This document shows positions 1 to 10,329 of a DNA stretch of 64,000 nucleotides, in pieces. Positions within the stretch are counted from its first letter, which is position 1. Each line of letters starts with the position of its first letter. The notes beneath the pieces were generated by a model. It ran no database searches and was not told the origin of the DNA. It worked only from the letters and a program-made list of their open reading frames with translations. The translations under genes were made by a program, and so were the position numbers. Source of the DNA: Trichobilharzia regenti (lineage: Eukaryota > Platyhelminthes > Trematoda > Strigeidida > Schistosomatidae); assembly GCA_944472135.2 (NCBI GenBank), contig OX235262.1, forward strand, positions 68,758,887-68,822,886, read 5' to 3'.

Positions 1-639
1 GTAATCAGAACAAAGTTTCGATATTGATCAAATAGCTCAGAACTTAAGCGAGTCATGACGACAGATCTATTGGCAAACCAGTCGCCTTAAAGTCTTTTTC
101 CAATGAGCGCTGACTGCACCTAACTCAACTGACTAGATATATCAGCATAAAATCGTATTCAGTCCTATCAAAATCAGTAAACGAAGTTCACAATTCCCAA
201 TTTACACAATTCGAGTAGATCACAATGCACACGATCTGCTTGATATCAGAAATGAGAATCAAGACAACCTAGCACAAATGCGCAACACTACATACTACTG
301 ACTAAGTGAGATGAGTAGTTGCGCACCAATCACAGCAACCAGTAGTGCTTGCTAGCTGATGGTTGAACTAGGCCAGGCCAGTCCAATGATGTTTAGATCC
401 CTTCGATTCGACTAGCTTAAGTAATCCAGTTTCACTTGAAACTTAGTTTAAAATATCTCACGAAGTACAGCCGGGCTGTACAAAACAATGATTATGGATG
501 AAACAGGTGCGTAAGTCCATGTAACACACTGAGGATTTGCAAATACTACACACAGTATGAAGTTGTCACTGTGTGTGTGTGTGGCATGTATAGAAGAAAC
601 GCACACAATTACTTTCAATAGTATAATGATTAAAGTATT
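1..639. other. No gene seen; old repeat traces
   Basis: No open frame with coding character is visible on either strand. Part of it (about 300-365) resembles 2525-2600: both share the string CAACCAGTAGTGCTT and flanking context, so this is probably an old dispersed repeat. If the SOCS-like gene continues leftward, this is 3' intron sequence of that gene. Confidence 0.4.
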
Positions 640-800
640 GTTTTATTTCAGTTTTAACCACAGATTGAAATCCCTTAGAGAACCATTGAATATCAATCAG
701 GGAGTACTTAGACAGCTATTTCGTCCTAGCTTAGAGACTCATCGGTAGTACGCACCTACCGGGGTTAAAATCCGTAAAAATACTCACCGATGACACTAGA
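640..800 (-). repeat. SINE fragment with decayed hammerhead core
   Basis: On the minus strand the order is a GTACTAC segment, CGATGAGTC in place of the hammerhead CUGAUGA box, a short stem with its partner in TAGGACG, then GAAA, AGCTGTC and AAGTACTCCC. The same order occurs at 3315-3510 (minus) and 4690-5010 (plus). This is the layout of Schistosoma Sm-alpha-like SINEs, where a pol III-type head is followed by a type I hammerhead. Stem I (GTACT with AGTAC) is still complementary. The conserved box carries a substitution (C at the usual U4), so self-cleavage is unlikely or weak. Flanking text (TCAATGGTTCTCTAAC) recurs in the other copies and at 920-960. Confidence 0.6.
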
Positions 801-1139
801 TGATGCTAGTCACGAATTGGTAGAAGTTCGAGTTGACAGGCCATTGAGTCTCTAGTCTCAGTGGTTGAATGATTTACAAGCTTGACTTGTAACTGGATGG
901 TTCTCCAGTGAAATTCTGGTGATTTTCAATGGTTCTCTAACTGATATCAAACTAAACTCTTGAAAGCATTATTTTACATATAAATTCACGGATTTCAATT
1001 TCTATTATTTTCCATTGGTGAAATGATATAATTGTTGATCCTTTTCATGACACCACTGTGTATTGCGTAATATAGGTATGTATATACCTATAGGTTAACT
1101 AAAACTATTATTAATAATTAATACCCATTCTTAATGAGT

Positions 1140-2330
1140 CCGAGATTTGATGTTGTATGTAATGAATAGTAACAATACTAGTGCTGATAGTACTAATACT
1201 AACAATATTAATAATAATAATGGTGCTGGTAATATTCAACTAGCGAATATATTTTAAGAATGTGAAGTTGACTACATCACATCAAATACAAACTACGCAT
1301 TCGCATACTCACACTCAAATACACACACACACACACTCAGATACGTACACATTCACATTGATGGATAACAACATGCCTTCAGATGATGATGGGTTTAGTT
1401 ATTGACAGTGAGTGCAATCGACATAGAGACCTCTACACACACACACACATACATACAAGCACGCAAACACAAAAGTGTGCATACAAATGCATTTACATCA
1501 ATACATATATATATATACGTATATTGTAGATAGGTAAGAATACACACTAACGCTAATAATATTCACAAATACTCTGCGTATACGAAGAATAAAAAAATAA
1601 TAATAAAAATAAAATAACTTGGCTAATAGCCAAATTAAAAGTAGGTACTAACACAAATAATAAAGTAAGGAATACCAATATTATATAGAAATAAAATAAG
1701 CAGTCTTATTATGAATGTGTACATGTGTACCAGCCAGCCAACCAGACAATGAGCCAGCCAAAAGCCAACAACAATACGTACACACGTGTGGAATACCGAC
1801 TACTACCTACTGTATGAATGTACGTATGCACGTATGTATGTATGCATGTCGATTATATGTAGCCAGTGTGGTTTAATTATTAATCAATCAATATTATCAA
1901 TAAAATAGAAAACAAAAAATCAACAACATGAACCTGCATGTGCTCTCTCTCTCTCTCTCGCCCTCCTTCTCTTATACAACACTCTGTAGTATATGAAAAA
2001 TAACAACATGAGCGAGTGATTGAGCGAGCGAGCAAACGAGCAAGCCAATATGATATGTGTGTATACACACACACGTGCGTATTTAAGACAGGGAAAAAAA
2101 CAATCACATATTTTCTGTCTGATACTATTACTCCAATTACTACTACTATTACTGCTAAATAATCTTGAAAGTCTTAGGCAAAACATTTTTTTATCTAGTT
2201 TTCTTATCACACATAATAACATCATGAGATGTGAAATGTTGGCGTACACAAAGTAGATTTTAAATGGTCATGTGAGTAGGCAGAGATGACTGAATATACA
2301 TATATAAGTGATGATATACCAGTCTAACCT
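1140..2330. other. Gene-free, microsatellite-rich stretch
   Basis: AT-rich DNA holding (AAT)n-like, (CA)n (about 1315-1335 and 1438-1450), (AT)n (about 1505-1518), (GTAT)n-like (about 1825-1845) and (CT)n (about 1940-1960) tracts. Short open frames here read through simple repeats and show no domain. I see no gene. Confidence 0.6.
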
Positions 2331-2333
2331 TAG

Positions 2334-2490
2334 CGACAAAATAAAAAAGACTTCAGTAAAAAGAAAAAAAACTAGAATAACTGAGGAAAATTTGGCGAAA
2401 CATTCACAGTCTATTCAAAGTCGCAATTTATACGATTCACCCCAATTTCCTTGGGGTGACCGAAATGATGCTGATTACAGTGCAGTATGA
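2334..2490 (+). CDS. Candidate exon, unrecognised protein
   Basis: An acceptor-like CCTTAG precedes position 2334. From the second base the frame stays open for 51 codons to a TGA at 2488-2490. The translation is rich in Lys at first (KKTSVKRKKTRITEENL) and ends in QFPWGDRNDADYSAV, a composition that looks like protein rather than translated AT-rich DNA. The GTATGA around the stop could also be a splice donor, so this may be a terminal or an internal exon. No domain is recognised and no partner exon was found. It lies on the strand opposite the SOCS-like gene, so it would belong to a different gene. It may still be chance. Confidence 0.28.
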
Positions 2491-2509
2491 GATCTGCATA
2501 AATGAGTAA

Positions 2510-3240
2510 CACTTTATACTATTGATTGATTGATTCAGATATGAGCAGTTGTATACAACTTAAATCAACCAGTAGTGCTTACCTGTTAGCCAGATCGAAG
2601 TAGTCTAAATATCTGATGACTTTTTCGCTCGTTTGGGGCCAAGCTTATCAGCGATGTGCCCAGTATGACTCAGCTTAGAGAGGTGAATCAGTTTAAACCA
2701 CCCAGAGAATTCTGGCTACCTATCTACTTGGGCTGGGCGAACTGGTAACACCTTAAATCACTGCGGATGAGCTCGGCTGTAAGCAAACGAAACAGCTGTC
2801 CGAGGTGTTTAGATCACTTTGATTTAGCTAGCGGGGGAGCAGGACTGATTGATATGAGTAATATACAACTACTCACCTCAGTCATTCAAGTAATATATAG
2901 TTTCAGTTGAGTCACGCAAGATGGAAAAACCTCTTAAGGATATAAATATAGTAGTGAGAAAAAAGTCTGTAAGCGAAGATAACCTACGAATCTAATTAAA
3001 CTCTCGTACCAGGGAAATATAAATGGTCAGATCTAAATGTCAGTAGGTTGGGCTTCAATAAGAGCTGGATGTAAACTACTTTTGCGCAAAACATCTACTA
3101 ATAGATTCATTAGCATTATTAATACTCAACGTGTAATTATAGAATTGACATTCTTCGTCTCCAGCAGAGATATACTTAGATGAGAGTGTTCTTAACTCGT
3201 CGGACAAGAGGATTGCACTCTGTGATTACTTCACTTTCTT
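2510..3240. other. Dispersed repeat DNA, no gene
   Basis: The left part (2525-2600) resembles 300-365. Around 2765-2810 is GGATGAGCTCGG followed by ACGAAACAGCTGTC, which recalls the 3' half of the SINE hammerhead but lacks a proper stem II. On the minus strand 3070-3225 has an open frame of about 50 codons without a recognisable domain. It is most easily read as repeat-derived. Confidence 0.35.
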
Positions 3241-3314
3241 TTGCAGGGAAAACTAACACACATTTGTGCGCAACAATACCTCAATACCATTTCAGTGATA
3301 TTATTATTTTCCAA

Positions 3315-3510
3315 GTATTGGTTTGCAGGATTTGATTGATCGGCTATAGGATTTCATCATGAGCTCACCTGGGAGTACTGAACAGCTGTTTCATCCTAGT
3401 TCAGGACTTGATCTTCAGTAGTACGCACCCACACTGCGGGGTTCGAACCCAGTACCTGCTGGTTACTAGGCGAGCTCGTAGACTGTTAAGCCACTGGGAC
3501 CCGATCAAAT
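3315..3510 (-). repeat. tRNA-headed SINE with hammerhead-like core
   Basis: Read on the minus strand this has a TGGCTTAACAGTC segment like a pol III A box, then GGTTCGAACCC (complement of about 3439-3449), a good B box. These are followed by GTACTACTGAAGATCA, AAGTCC/AGGA, TGAAACAGCTGTT and CAGTACTCCC. That is the head-plus-hammerhead order of Schistosoma Sm-alpha-type SINEs. Stem I (GTACT/AGTAC) is preserved. The catalytic box is altered and the cleavage triplet reads GTT instead of GTC, so this copy is probably inactive. The 3' body (GGATTTCATCATGAGCTCACC on the plus strand) matches the end of the 4690-5010 copy. Confidence 0.7.
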
Positions 3511-3659
3511 GGCCTATGAATTCCAACTTCTGCCAATTATGATTATTATTATGAAACGCACAATTTGTAGTCATTTATCTAACAGTCCCACTGACAGTTT
3601 ACCATTTTTCTTTGCTTTTCTTCACGTTCCGAGTAAAACATAGAACATCAAGCTTAGGG

Positions 3660-3860
3660 CTCTGAAGTTTCCAAAGTGATGATGTTGTTTTCACAAGATA
3701 CGGTTGCTAGTCTCACACCCAACTTTCCCTTCTTACCGGGCTTACTACTGGCTTATATGAGGTTAAGGAGTGCGTCGGTCGGGGGTCGAACCCGACCCAA
3801 CCACGTGAGTGGCTGGCGAGCATTCCTGCTGCCGAATCATCGATGCACTAATGGTGGGTT
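3660..3860 (+). repeat. Dispersed repeat with B-box-like end (copy 1)
   Basis: It matches 5580-5790 (plus) and 9195-9450 (minus). Shared landmarks are a GAAGTTTC start, a block reading about GGTTGCTAGTCTCACACCCAA, a CTTACTACTGGCTTATATGAGG-like block, and GGAGTGCGTCGGTCGGG. It ends with GGTCGAACCCGACC, which has the form of a pol III B box in a palindromic arm. It looks like a short non-coding retroposon. The 40-60 kb RTE copies end in a similar coding tail, so a 3'-truncated LINE is an alternative. Confidence 0.5.
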
Positions 3861-4079
3861 TGTATTTATCATTTATATATAAATTTATGCACATTACGGT
3901 AAAACCTATTGAGTTTTTTTTACTACAACATTTTTGAATACTATTAGTGAATATAGTGAAGAGGATTAAAGTAGTCAATACCGTTTAAAAGTTTACATAT
4001 TTTTAAAGAGTCTTACCAAGTATAAATGAAATGAACACTTTTTTGAAAAAGAGAAAAAAAGGGCCTATAGGAAACTAAC

Positions 4080-4248
4080 CTTGATTATGTTCAATTCTTG
4101 TATGATACGTTTCACCGCGTACTCGAAAACTTAAACTCAAAATATGCGTATCATGACCACTATCACGGACTAGAAAACTACCATCTGGTCGTTTGGCTAA
4201 TAGAAATTGAGCTTCTTGAAAACTTAATGGCCCCCAATACCAGCCCAT
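4080..4248 (-). CDS. SOCS6/7-like gene, SH2-domain exon
   Basis: This exon encodes the first 56 codons of an SH2 domain. It begins MGWYWGPLS, contains PDGSFLVRDS and continues ILSLSFRVRGETYHTRIEH. The FLVRDS arginine is the conserved phosphotyrosine-binding residue of SH2 domains. The combination GWYWGP, PDGSFLVRDS, LSLSFR and HTRIEH is characteristic of SOCS6/SOCS7 suppressors of cytokine signalling, which bind phosphotyrosine receptors or adaptors and recruit an elongin-cullin5 ubiquitin ligase through a SOCS box. The acceptor is excellent: a long pyrimidine tract then CTACTAG, phase 0. The donor is CAAG/GTTAGT, phase 1. The upstream exon (11417-11596) ends in phase 0 with MLELRK, which mirrors the basic stretch before the SH2 domain in SOCS6. 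The rest of SH2 and the SOCS box were not found downstream in this window. Family call is strong; choice between SOCS6 and SOCS7 is not. Confidence 0.88.
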
Positions 4249-4689
4249 CTAGTAGAGAGAGAGAGAAAAAAAAAGTGAAGAAAAGTGGATAGAGTTGCTA
4301 CTCTGAAAATTGTTTCAATGACATACAAACACACACACACATTACTGTCAACCACAAAGTAGTTACCCGCTACCAAATACCAAGTGTTGATTAAATTATA
4401 TTAGAGCAGGTGTGCAATTTATTCGCTTTGCAAGTTAACAGCATAACACTTAATATTGTCCTCTTAAATTTAATATTAAATACGAGAAGCAAGCAATAAA
4501 TAGGTTTCGAGTGAAAGAAGAAATACTGTTAAACTTTGTGGAATTGCATTATTCACCACGCATTCCTTTCAACACATCTCAAAGTTTGGTAATCTTGAAT
4601 AACTTCATTGATAGAATTCAGTCTACACTAACACCAAGGAAAAGACGTATCACCCTCATGACCAGTCAGTGTATTTGATACAGTCCTAA

Positions 4690-5010
4690 AGGAGATCGAT
4701 CGCAAAACCCAATAGCTGAGTGGTAACGTCTATGACTGCAGTACTGGGTGACGCCGGTTCCTCTAAGACTGCAGATACGCTTTGCTGATGAGTACCAAAG
4801 AAGCATGAAACTTAGGTCTAAGGCTTCCTCCAGGTTGGATCCAACCATCTAACATGGAATTCAAAAATTCAGGTTCGAATCCCGGTGGGTGCGCACTGAT
4901 GAAGAGTCCCAAATTAGGACGAAACAGCTGTCCAGTACTCCCAGGTTTTCCAATGGTTCTCTAACTAATGTCAGCTCATGATGAAATCCTGAAACCAATC
5001 AAATCCCTAC
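4690..5010 (+). repeat. Composite SINE with two hammerhead-like cores
   Basis: TAGCTGAGTGGTAACGTC (about 4711-4730) resembles a pol III A box. GCTGATGAG at 4784-4792 with GAAAC at 4807-4811 looks like a decayed hammerhead core. A second block has a perfect B box GGTTCGAATCC (4872-4882), CTGATGA (4896-4902), a 4-bp stem GTCC (4906-4909)/GGAC (4917-4920), GAAAC (4921-4925), then AGCTGTCCAGTACTCCC. This second core matches the Schistosoma Sm-alpha hammerhead arrangement, but there is a 3-nt insertion between the CTGATGA box and stem II, and the 5' strand of stem I has lost its complement to AGTAC. The unit ends in a body shared with the 3315-3510 copy. Confidence 0.7.
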
Positions 5011-5579
5011 AAACCATCACTTGAATATCAAAAATTCTTCACCAAGATGACCCAAACAAAGAAGTCACGTAAATCGGACACTAGATACCCGCTTGCGTGA
5101 CAAATAATCACCTGGTGTTACATGGTTGAAGGTAATCAGCAGAAAGCGCTAGACCTAGATTTCCCGCTTATAAGCACCCATCAGTATGCCGTGTCTGTAA
5201 CCTAGAAGGGACTAATACCTCTCTGCTAGGATTCAAACTTGCGTCAGCTAATATTACAGCCAGAGATGTTACCATTCAGATATTCGGGCTCATTATTGAC
5301 CCATAGTAGGACTGTAATGGAATCATTGATTGGTCACTAAGGTGTAAGTGAGGTCATGTATCTTTATACCTTTGTGTCAGTGCTGACCGAATTTCATTAC
5401 ATAAATAAATATTGTAGAACAACAGATCATTCTTGACTGTCTGGATCTCTGTAGGTGTGTGAAGTATCTACATCGAAAAAATTAATATACTTTATAGCCC
5501 AGATTCCCGTGTTCAATTGCTTACACTTTTTCAGACATCTGTGAGTATTGTACTATGTATTTGTAATGCGTTTTCTTTT

Positions 5580-5790
5580 TCATTCCTTGTGTTCCACGTG
5601 GAAAATAGGCCGCCAAGCTTGAAGTTTCGGTTAGTAGTGTTGTTCTTACGCCGTGGGGTTACTAGTCTCACATCCAAACCTAACTTTTACCTAGACTTAC
5701 TAGCGGCTAGTAAACAAGGCGAGGTTGAGGAGTGCGTCGGTCGGGAATTTGACTCAGACCAAGTGCGTAGTTGCTGAGTTTAATACTGCA
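5580..5790 (+). repeat. Dispersed repeat with B-box-like end (copy 2)
   Basis: Same family as 3660-3860 and 9195-9450: TGTTCCACGTGGAAAA, AAGCTTGAAGTTTCGG, GGGTTACTAGTCTCACATCC and GGAGTGCGTCGGTCGGG occur in the same order. The B-box-like palindrome seen in copy 1 is mutated here. It lies downstream of the SH2 exon's neighbours, inside the large intron of the SOCS-like gene. Confidence 0.5.
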
Positions 5791-6332
5791 ACAGCAGAAG
5801 GCAAGACACGGAAGCAAAAGCATACTTTCAAGAGATCACACCTCTTTTCATATATATGCATATAAGTATATAGTTTTATATTCTCTAACCAACCATTGAG
5901 AGTGTGATTTCGGTTTACGTCAAACAACGTGAAATACAATGTTCAAATATACATAGTACTCTGTTGTTAATGCAGTATATAACCATGAGAAAAGTATTCT
6001 GTCTCTAACATCAAATAGAATGTTCAAATAGAGATGTATTGTATTCTGTTGCTAAGGCCGAATTGAACTGTGAGAATATGTGAGAATCATAAACCGTAGG
6101 AACAGACTGTCTGTATCACACCATAACACTACTAATGAACCACCACAGACGAGCATTTGTAATGAGTACTTTACATACAATGATACGTCCTAATTTAGGT
6201 CATACGTTGAGAAATATTACTGCCAGTAGTGATCAAACCAGCTGTTGTAATTTGTTTTTTTTTTTTGTCACGGATATTAAGCGCAATGCTGAACCTATAG
6301 AATCTTGTATACAAGTTGTATTTTAATTTCAG

Positions 6333-6414
6333 CTTTTATACTACTTTAGAACAGTGCAAGATGAAATCAATATCAGTAGAAGGCGAATCAAACACACAAC
6401 TATTAGATGAAAAG
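6333..6414 (+). CDS. Candidate short exon, unrecognised protein
   Basis: An 82-nt stretch is bounded by an acceptor TTTTAATTTCAG and a consensus donor GAAAAG/GTGAGT. It is open in one frame (last base of a split codon, then 27 codons) reading FYTTLEQCKMKSISVEGE and ending LLDEK. An ATG lies at 6361. Both splice signals are strong and the protein composition is plausible. I recognise no domain and no partner exon. It lies on the opposite strand within the 7.2-kb intron of the SOCS-like gene, so it would be a nested gene. A chance combination cannot be excluded. Confidence 0.27.
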
Positions 6415-6894
6415 GTGAGTCAAGAGGCAAAAAGAATAAAGTAGGGTAGACTATAAAATCTGGTTTTGAGACTTAGATTATAGATCCGTAAACAAATCCG
6501 TCATAGACCGTGGTGACAACGGAAAATCTAATAAAAATTAATTCGATCCACAATATACTGCTTAACTTTGAAAAATGTTACGCATTCCGAGCATCGATGA
6601 ATGGATAAATGTGATTCACGAGGAGGATTTATCGAGGTTTCTACTTAATTGCTTACTAGTTTTGTAAAGTCAAGAAATTCTTTAGATCAACATGATGATA
6701 GCAAATGAACCTAGATTCCCTTTGTCTGTTCAACTCAGTCTAGTTGTATAAATTAGTGCAGTGCACGGTATTCCAAGAGAACCATTCAAATTACCTCTTA
6801 TCAGTATAGAGATAAAAATCAAAATAAGATCATCCATATACCTTTTACACACCTGATAATACTCAGACTCTCGACAAAGACTTTCCGGGTACCA

Positions 6895-7410
6895 GGTAAT
6901 GTATGACCCGACCGAAAGCTGCTACCTTGACGTGGTGGTCGGGCTTGAACACCGCAATGACCCAACAAGCTATACTAGCTGAGACTTATATCACTTGAGG
7001 TCCTACCATGCCAGAAAGGTTATTAGGATAGCGGTTAGACAAAAAGCAGCTACTCAATCCATTGCTATGACTGAAACAAAATCAAAAAATATCATGCCGG
7101 ATCGGTTGGGGCCCGGATTAACAACGACCACGCTTCCTACTGCCATGTCACAGGGCAGAAGTGATAAATATGCTACTGAGACACACCAAATAAAAAAGAA
7201 CAGACAAAAACAGGCCGCGTGTGACCGGCCTCAAGCAGTTGTCCCTTGGGCTCTGTGGTCACGCAACACCCTCTCTGTTTCAGGTACCCGAAGAATTAAT
7301 CAACTTCCACGGTGTGGGCAGCCGGGAAGTAACAACTGCCCACACACTTCCAAAAGCACACGAAGCCTCCCTGAGCATCATTCCCATTCAGGCAGGTAAT
7401 GTATGACAGT
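6895..7410 (+). repeat. Probable LINE 5' region with hairpin
   Basis: CCCGACC (6907-6913) and GGTCGGG (6937-6943) form a perfect 7-bp stem. They are followed by ATGACCCAACAAGC, GTCCTACCATGCC and an open frame (6995-7399) whose translation contains GPGLTTTTLP and AMSQGRSDKYATETH. A second overlapping frame (7221-7406) reads PEELINFHGVGSREV. The open but domain-less frame and the structured start suggest the 5' part of a retroposon, possibly of the RTE family whose 3' ends occur at 9.5 and 12.3 kb. This link is an inference; no shared sequence with those copies can be shown here. Confidence 0.4.
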
Positions 7411-8364
7411 TGTACTAGTTGTGAGAGTTGAAGATATTCATCCAATTTTTTAATGTGAAAGTAGGATGGGCCGGTTTCGAACCTTAGACTTACTTACTTA
7501 CTTAGCTGAATGAGTCACATACCATACCAAGTTAGATATCATTGAGCAATTGCGTATATCCACAAAGACTCTCTACCCTATCACTACCACCTATGGCTCT
7601 AAACATGTTAAAACTTCTGTCGAAACATTCAACTCTTCACGATCGATTTCAACAATACAATCGTTATTACTTCTTTTGAAACGAAGAATGAAAACAACCG
7701 ATTAATCTGTGATCCACTTTCAAGAAATCTACACGAATGGAATATCAGCGATTATGATACGTATGGATAGATAGATTCCCAAAAAGTTGTAATTCATAAC
7801 CTTGCCGTGAACACTACCATCAGACTAGAGACTATAGTGATAATCAATACACTTTTGTTGTTCAGACTTTACTTAAAAATAAATGAAACATATGCAGTAA
7901 CACACGAGAATTAGAAGTAAACACCCGTGTCAATTGACTTGACCATAATAACACAAAATAGTCTCTCCAACCTTCTCTACAATGCGTTTTTTATCACATG
8001 TGATGATAATTTTTCCACATATTTATGTCTACCATCAAAAACAACAGCAAAAAAAGAAACGCACTAGAAAATTAAAATGATTGATGAAATGACTAAGTTG
8101 TAAAATAGACAATAAAATGCGCGATGGAATAGGGAAGATGGAATTGCTCTACAAATTCTACATATGCACTGGATTTTGGACTAACAGGTCTACTATGGTG
8201 AAATAGACAGACAGACAACCATAGTAATAATAATAATACATCAGTGTATATATATATATATAATGGAAATTAACAACTGTAGGCGAACCAATTTACTACC
8301 ATTGAGGCAGTCTAGCTAGCAGTTATGATTCACACATGCATATACATATATTTGTCTTTCTGCT

Positions 8365-8433
<69 letters not shown>

Positions 8434-9190
8434 GTAATGTCAGTGCTATAAAGTCAATCTGTTATGATACATATATATATACACATACACACAAGGACTA
8501 AAAGGTAAACAAAATAAAACTAAAATTTGGACAACGCATAAAAATAGTGATAAAAATAATTCTCTAAGCAATGATGTCTACCAGGCACATTATCATCATA
8601 GTATATAGTACACATCAGTTGTGAATAATTAATAGAATGGAAATTGTAATAATAATAATAATAATGACGATAATAGCTTGTAGTCATCATTATATTGCCT
8701 GCCATAAGTTAAATCACTATTGTTGTATATTGATTGACGAGAACAGAAAACATGTCTCTAAGCCTTGCAAAATTATAGGCATAAAAGTAAAACAACTACT
8801 ACTCAGTGTAGCTACACATATCACACACACACAAACAAATCCAACCCTGCAGCTTGAAGGTTGTTTAACCAGTGGATGTGTTTATGTGGAGACATGTAAT
8901 GTTGATAATAATAGTAATGATTAACTCGCCAAAACTAAATATGCATTAAAACGGTATCGAAACGCTTAAATAAATCAATAAGTAAGTGTTGAACTACATT
9001 ATGAAAATTAAAAACTGACTTATACGAACACACATACACACACACACAAAGGAGATATAGATAAAATTCCTGTCAAGTTAAAAATATGACATTATCGACA
9101 GGGTGAGAACTGCTGTCTAAGAATGCGTATGAACCATATATGTCATACACAAAACTAACGATCGAGGCACTATTTCGATAATGTTTCTCT
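7411..9190. other. Intronic DNA with microsatellites
   Basis: No exon is visible. There is an uninterrupted (TA)n run of about 27 units at 8368-8422 and a shorter one at about 8249-8261. Short (CA)n and (AAT)n tracts occur near 8820, 9030 and 8650. Small open frames here read through simple repeats. By position this is intron of the SOCS-like gene. Confidence 0.6.
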
Positions 9191-9194
9191 TTAA

Positions 9195-9450
9195 TATCTG
9201 TATTGTCTTGCTGATATATTCTACTAGTGGTAATCGAGTAATTCTACATGCTCACCTTGTACGCATGTAGTTCAAGGTTAGGTCCTCGGCCAAGGTACTC
9301 CTTTACCTCACTAAGCCAGTAATAAGACTGGTAAAGAGAGAAGGCTGGTGGGTATGAGGATAGCAACCCCATCCCGTATAAATAAACACCACTGCTATCG
9401 AAACTTCAAAGCTCTAGCTTGAAGCCTCATGTTCCACTGGGAACGCAAAG
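9195..9450 (-). repeat. Dispersed repeat (copy 3, inverted)
   Basis: The minus strand carries the same blocks as 3660-3860 and 5580-5790: GTTCCCAGTGGAACATGAGG, TTTGAAGTTTCGATAGCAGT, a GGGGTTGCTATCCTCATACCC-like block and CTTATTACTGGCTTAGTGAG. In the plus direction the last part resembles the C-terminal end of RTE ORFs (a GTTCCACTGGGAACGCAAAG tail as at 40795-40830), so the family may be derived from an RTE 3' end. Confidence 0.5.
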
Positions 9451-9464
9451 AAATTAAAAAAATG

Positions 9465-10320
9465 TAGCACACAAAGGTGAATAGGGAGAGAGAAATAAAT
9501 TCAAAAGAGATATAATGAACAGAAATTTTAGGGAGAGAGAACAGCAATGTGGAAAAACATGAACATTTAGTGTATATGAAAGGTTACAAAGAGTGGTGAA
9601 TGTATTAACGCCATTAGGAACGATTTTGAGACACATCACCAAAGAGGATAAACTAGGATAGACAATAAAACAAAGGCATATAGTGAGAGAAGATTTATGT
9701 TTAAGGTAAAAGCTGAGACTGAATACTTATGGGCTGTTATGGCCAATTTCGAGACTTGGACAATATAGACAACCAAAACAAATCAGACTTGAACACGGAT
9801 GACAACTAAAAATGCTTACAACTTAATTTAGTCTTCAATATACTGTTTCACTTCCAAAATGCATTGTGAGCATGATGGATGGATATCTGTGATTCACGAG
9901 GGAAACAGTTCTTGGCTATTAGTTCTCACCATCCCGAGTTAGCCTACACCTTACTACTTGGCTTAGACCAACTGTCAAAGACTTCAATGGAATGACTCCA
10001 TTTCTTGGTTTGTCTACCCTTAACTGTTTTCCAACCTAATCCAATACAGACTAACATTGATCCTTGAGAAAGGTGGTGGTTATGCATGTGCAACGCATGT
10101 CCTATTCATTTCAATCGATAGAACTTCACAATCTCATCGATTGGACTTACTCTCTTTACTTAACACTACTCTTTAACCTCAATATATTGTTCACCATATT
10201 GGTAGTACTTAACACGGGAGATAGAGCGAAAACGTCTATAGTTAAAGATAGCTAGTCTTTACATATTTCCCATATTCAGTGGTTATGTTTCACAGCCATT
10301 ACACTACAAGTCATTTAAAT
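9465..10320 (-). repeat. RTE LINE 3' end, decayed (copy)
   Basis: This is the same family as 41880-44760. It shares the blocks for the C-terminal end of the RT protein ([11 protein letters not shown] region, here around 10070-10150), the glycine-rich GGQTK stretch near 10000 and the 3' UTR block GAACGATTTTGAGACACATC near 9616-9640. Stops interrupt the frame throughout. It lies in the large intron of the SOCS-like gene in the same orientation as the gene. Confidence 0.6.
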
Positions 10321-10329
10321 GGCATAAGA

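Noticed and set aside
2765..2815. Another hammerhead ribozyme
   Set aside because: Only GGATGAG and ACGAAAC boxes are present; stem II and stem I partners are missing.
3430..3455. tRNA gene at a B-box sequence
   Set aside because: B box is perfect, but there is no cloverleaf with acceptor arms. The sequence is the head of a SINE.
8368..8422. TA-rich tract as promoter or origin
   Set aside because: It is a plain (TA)n microsatellite within an intron, without other signals.
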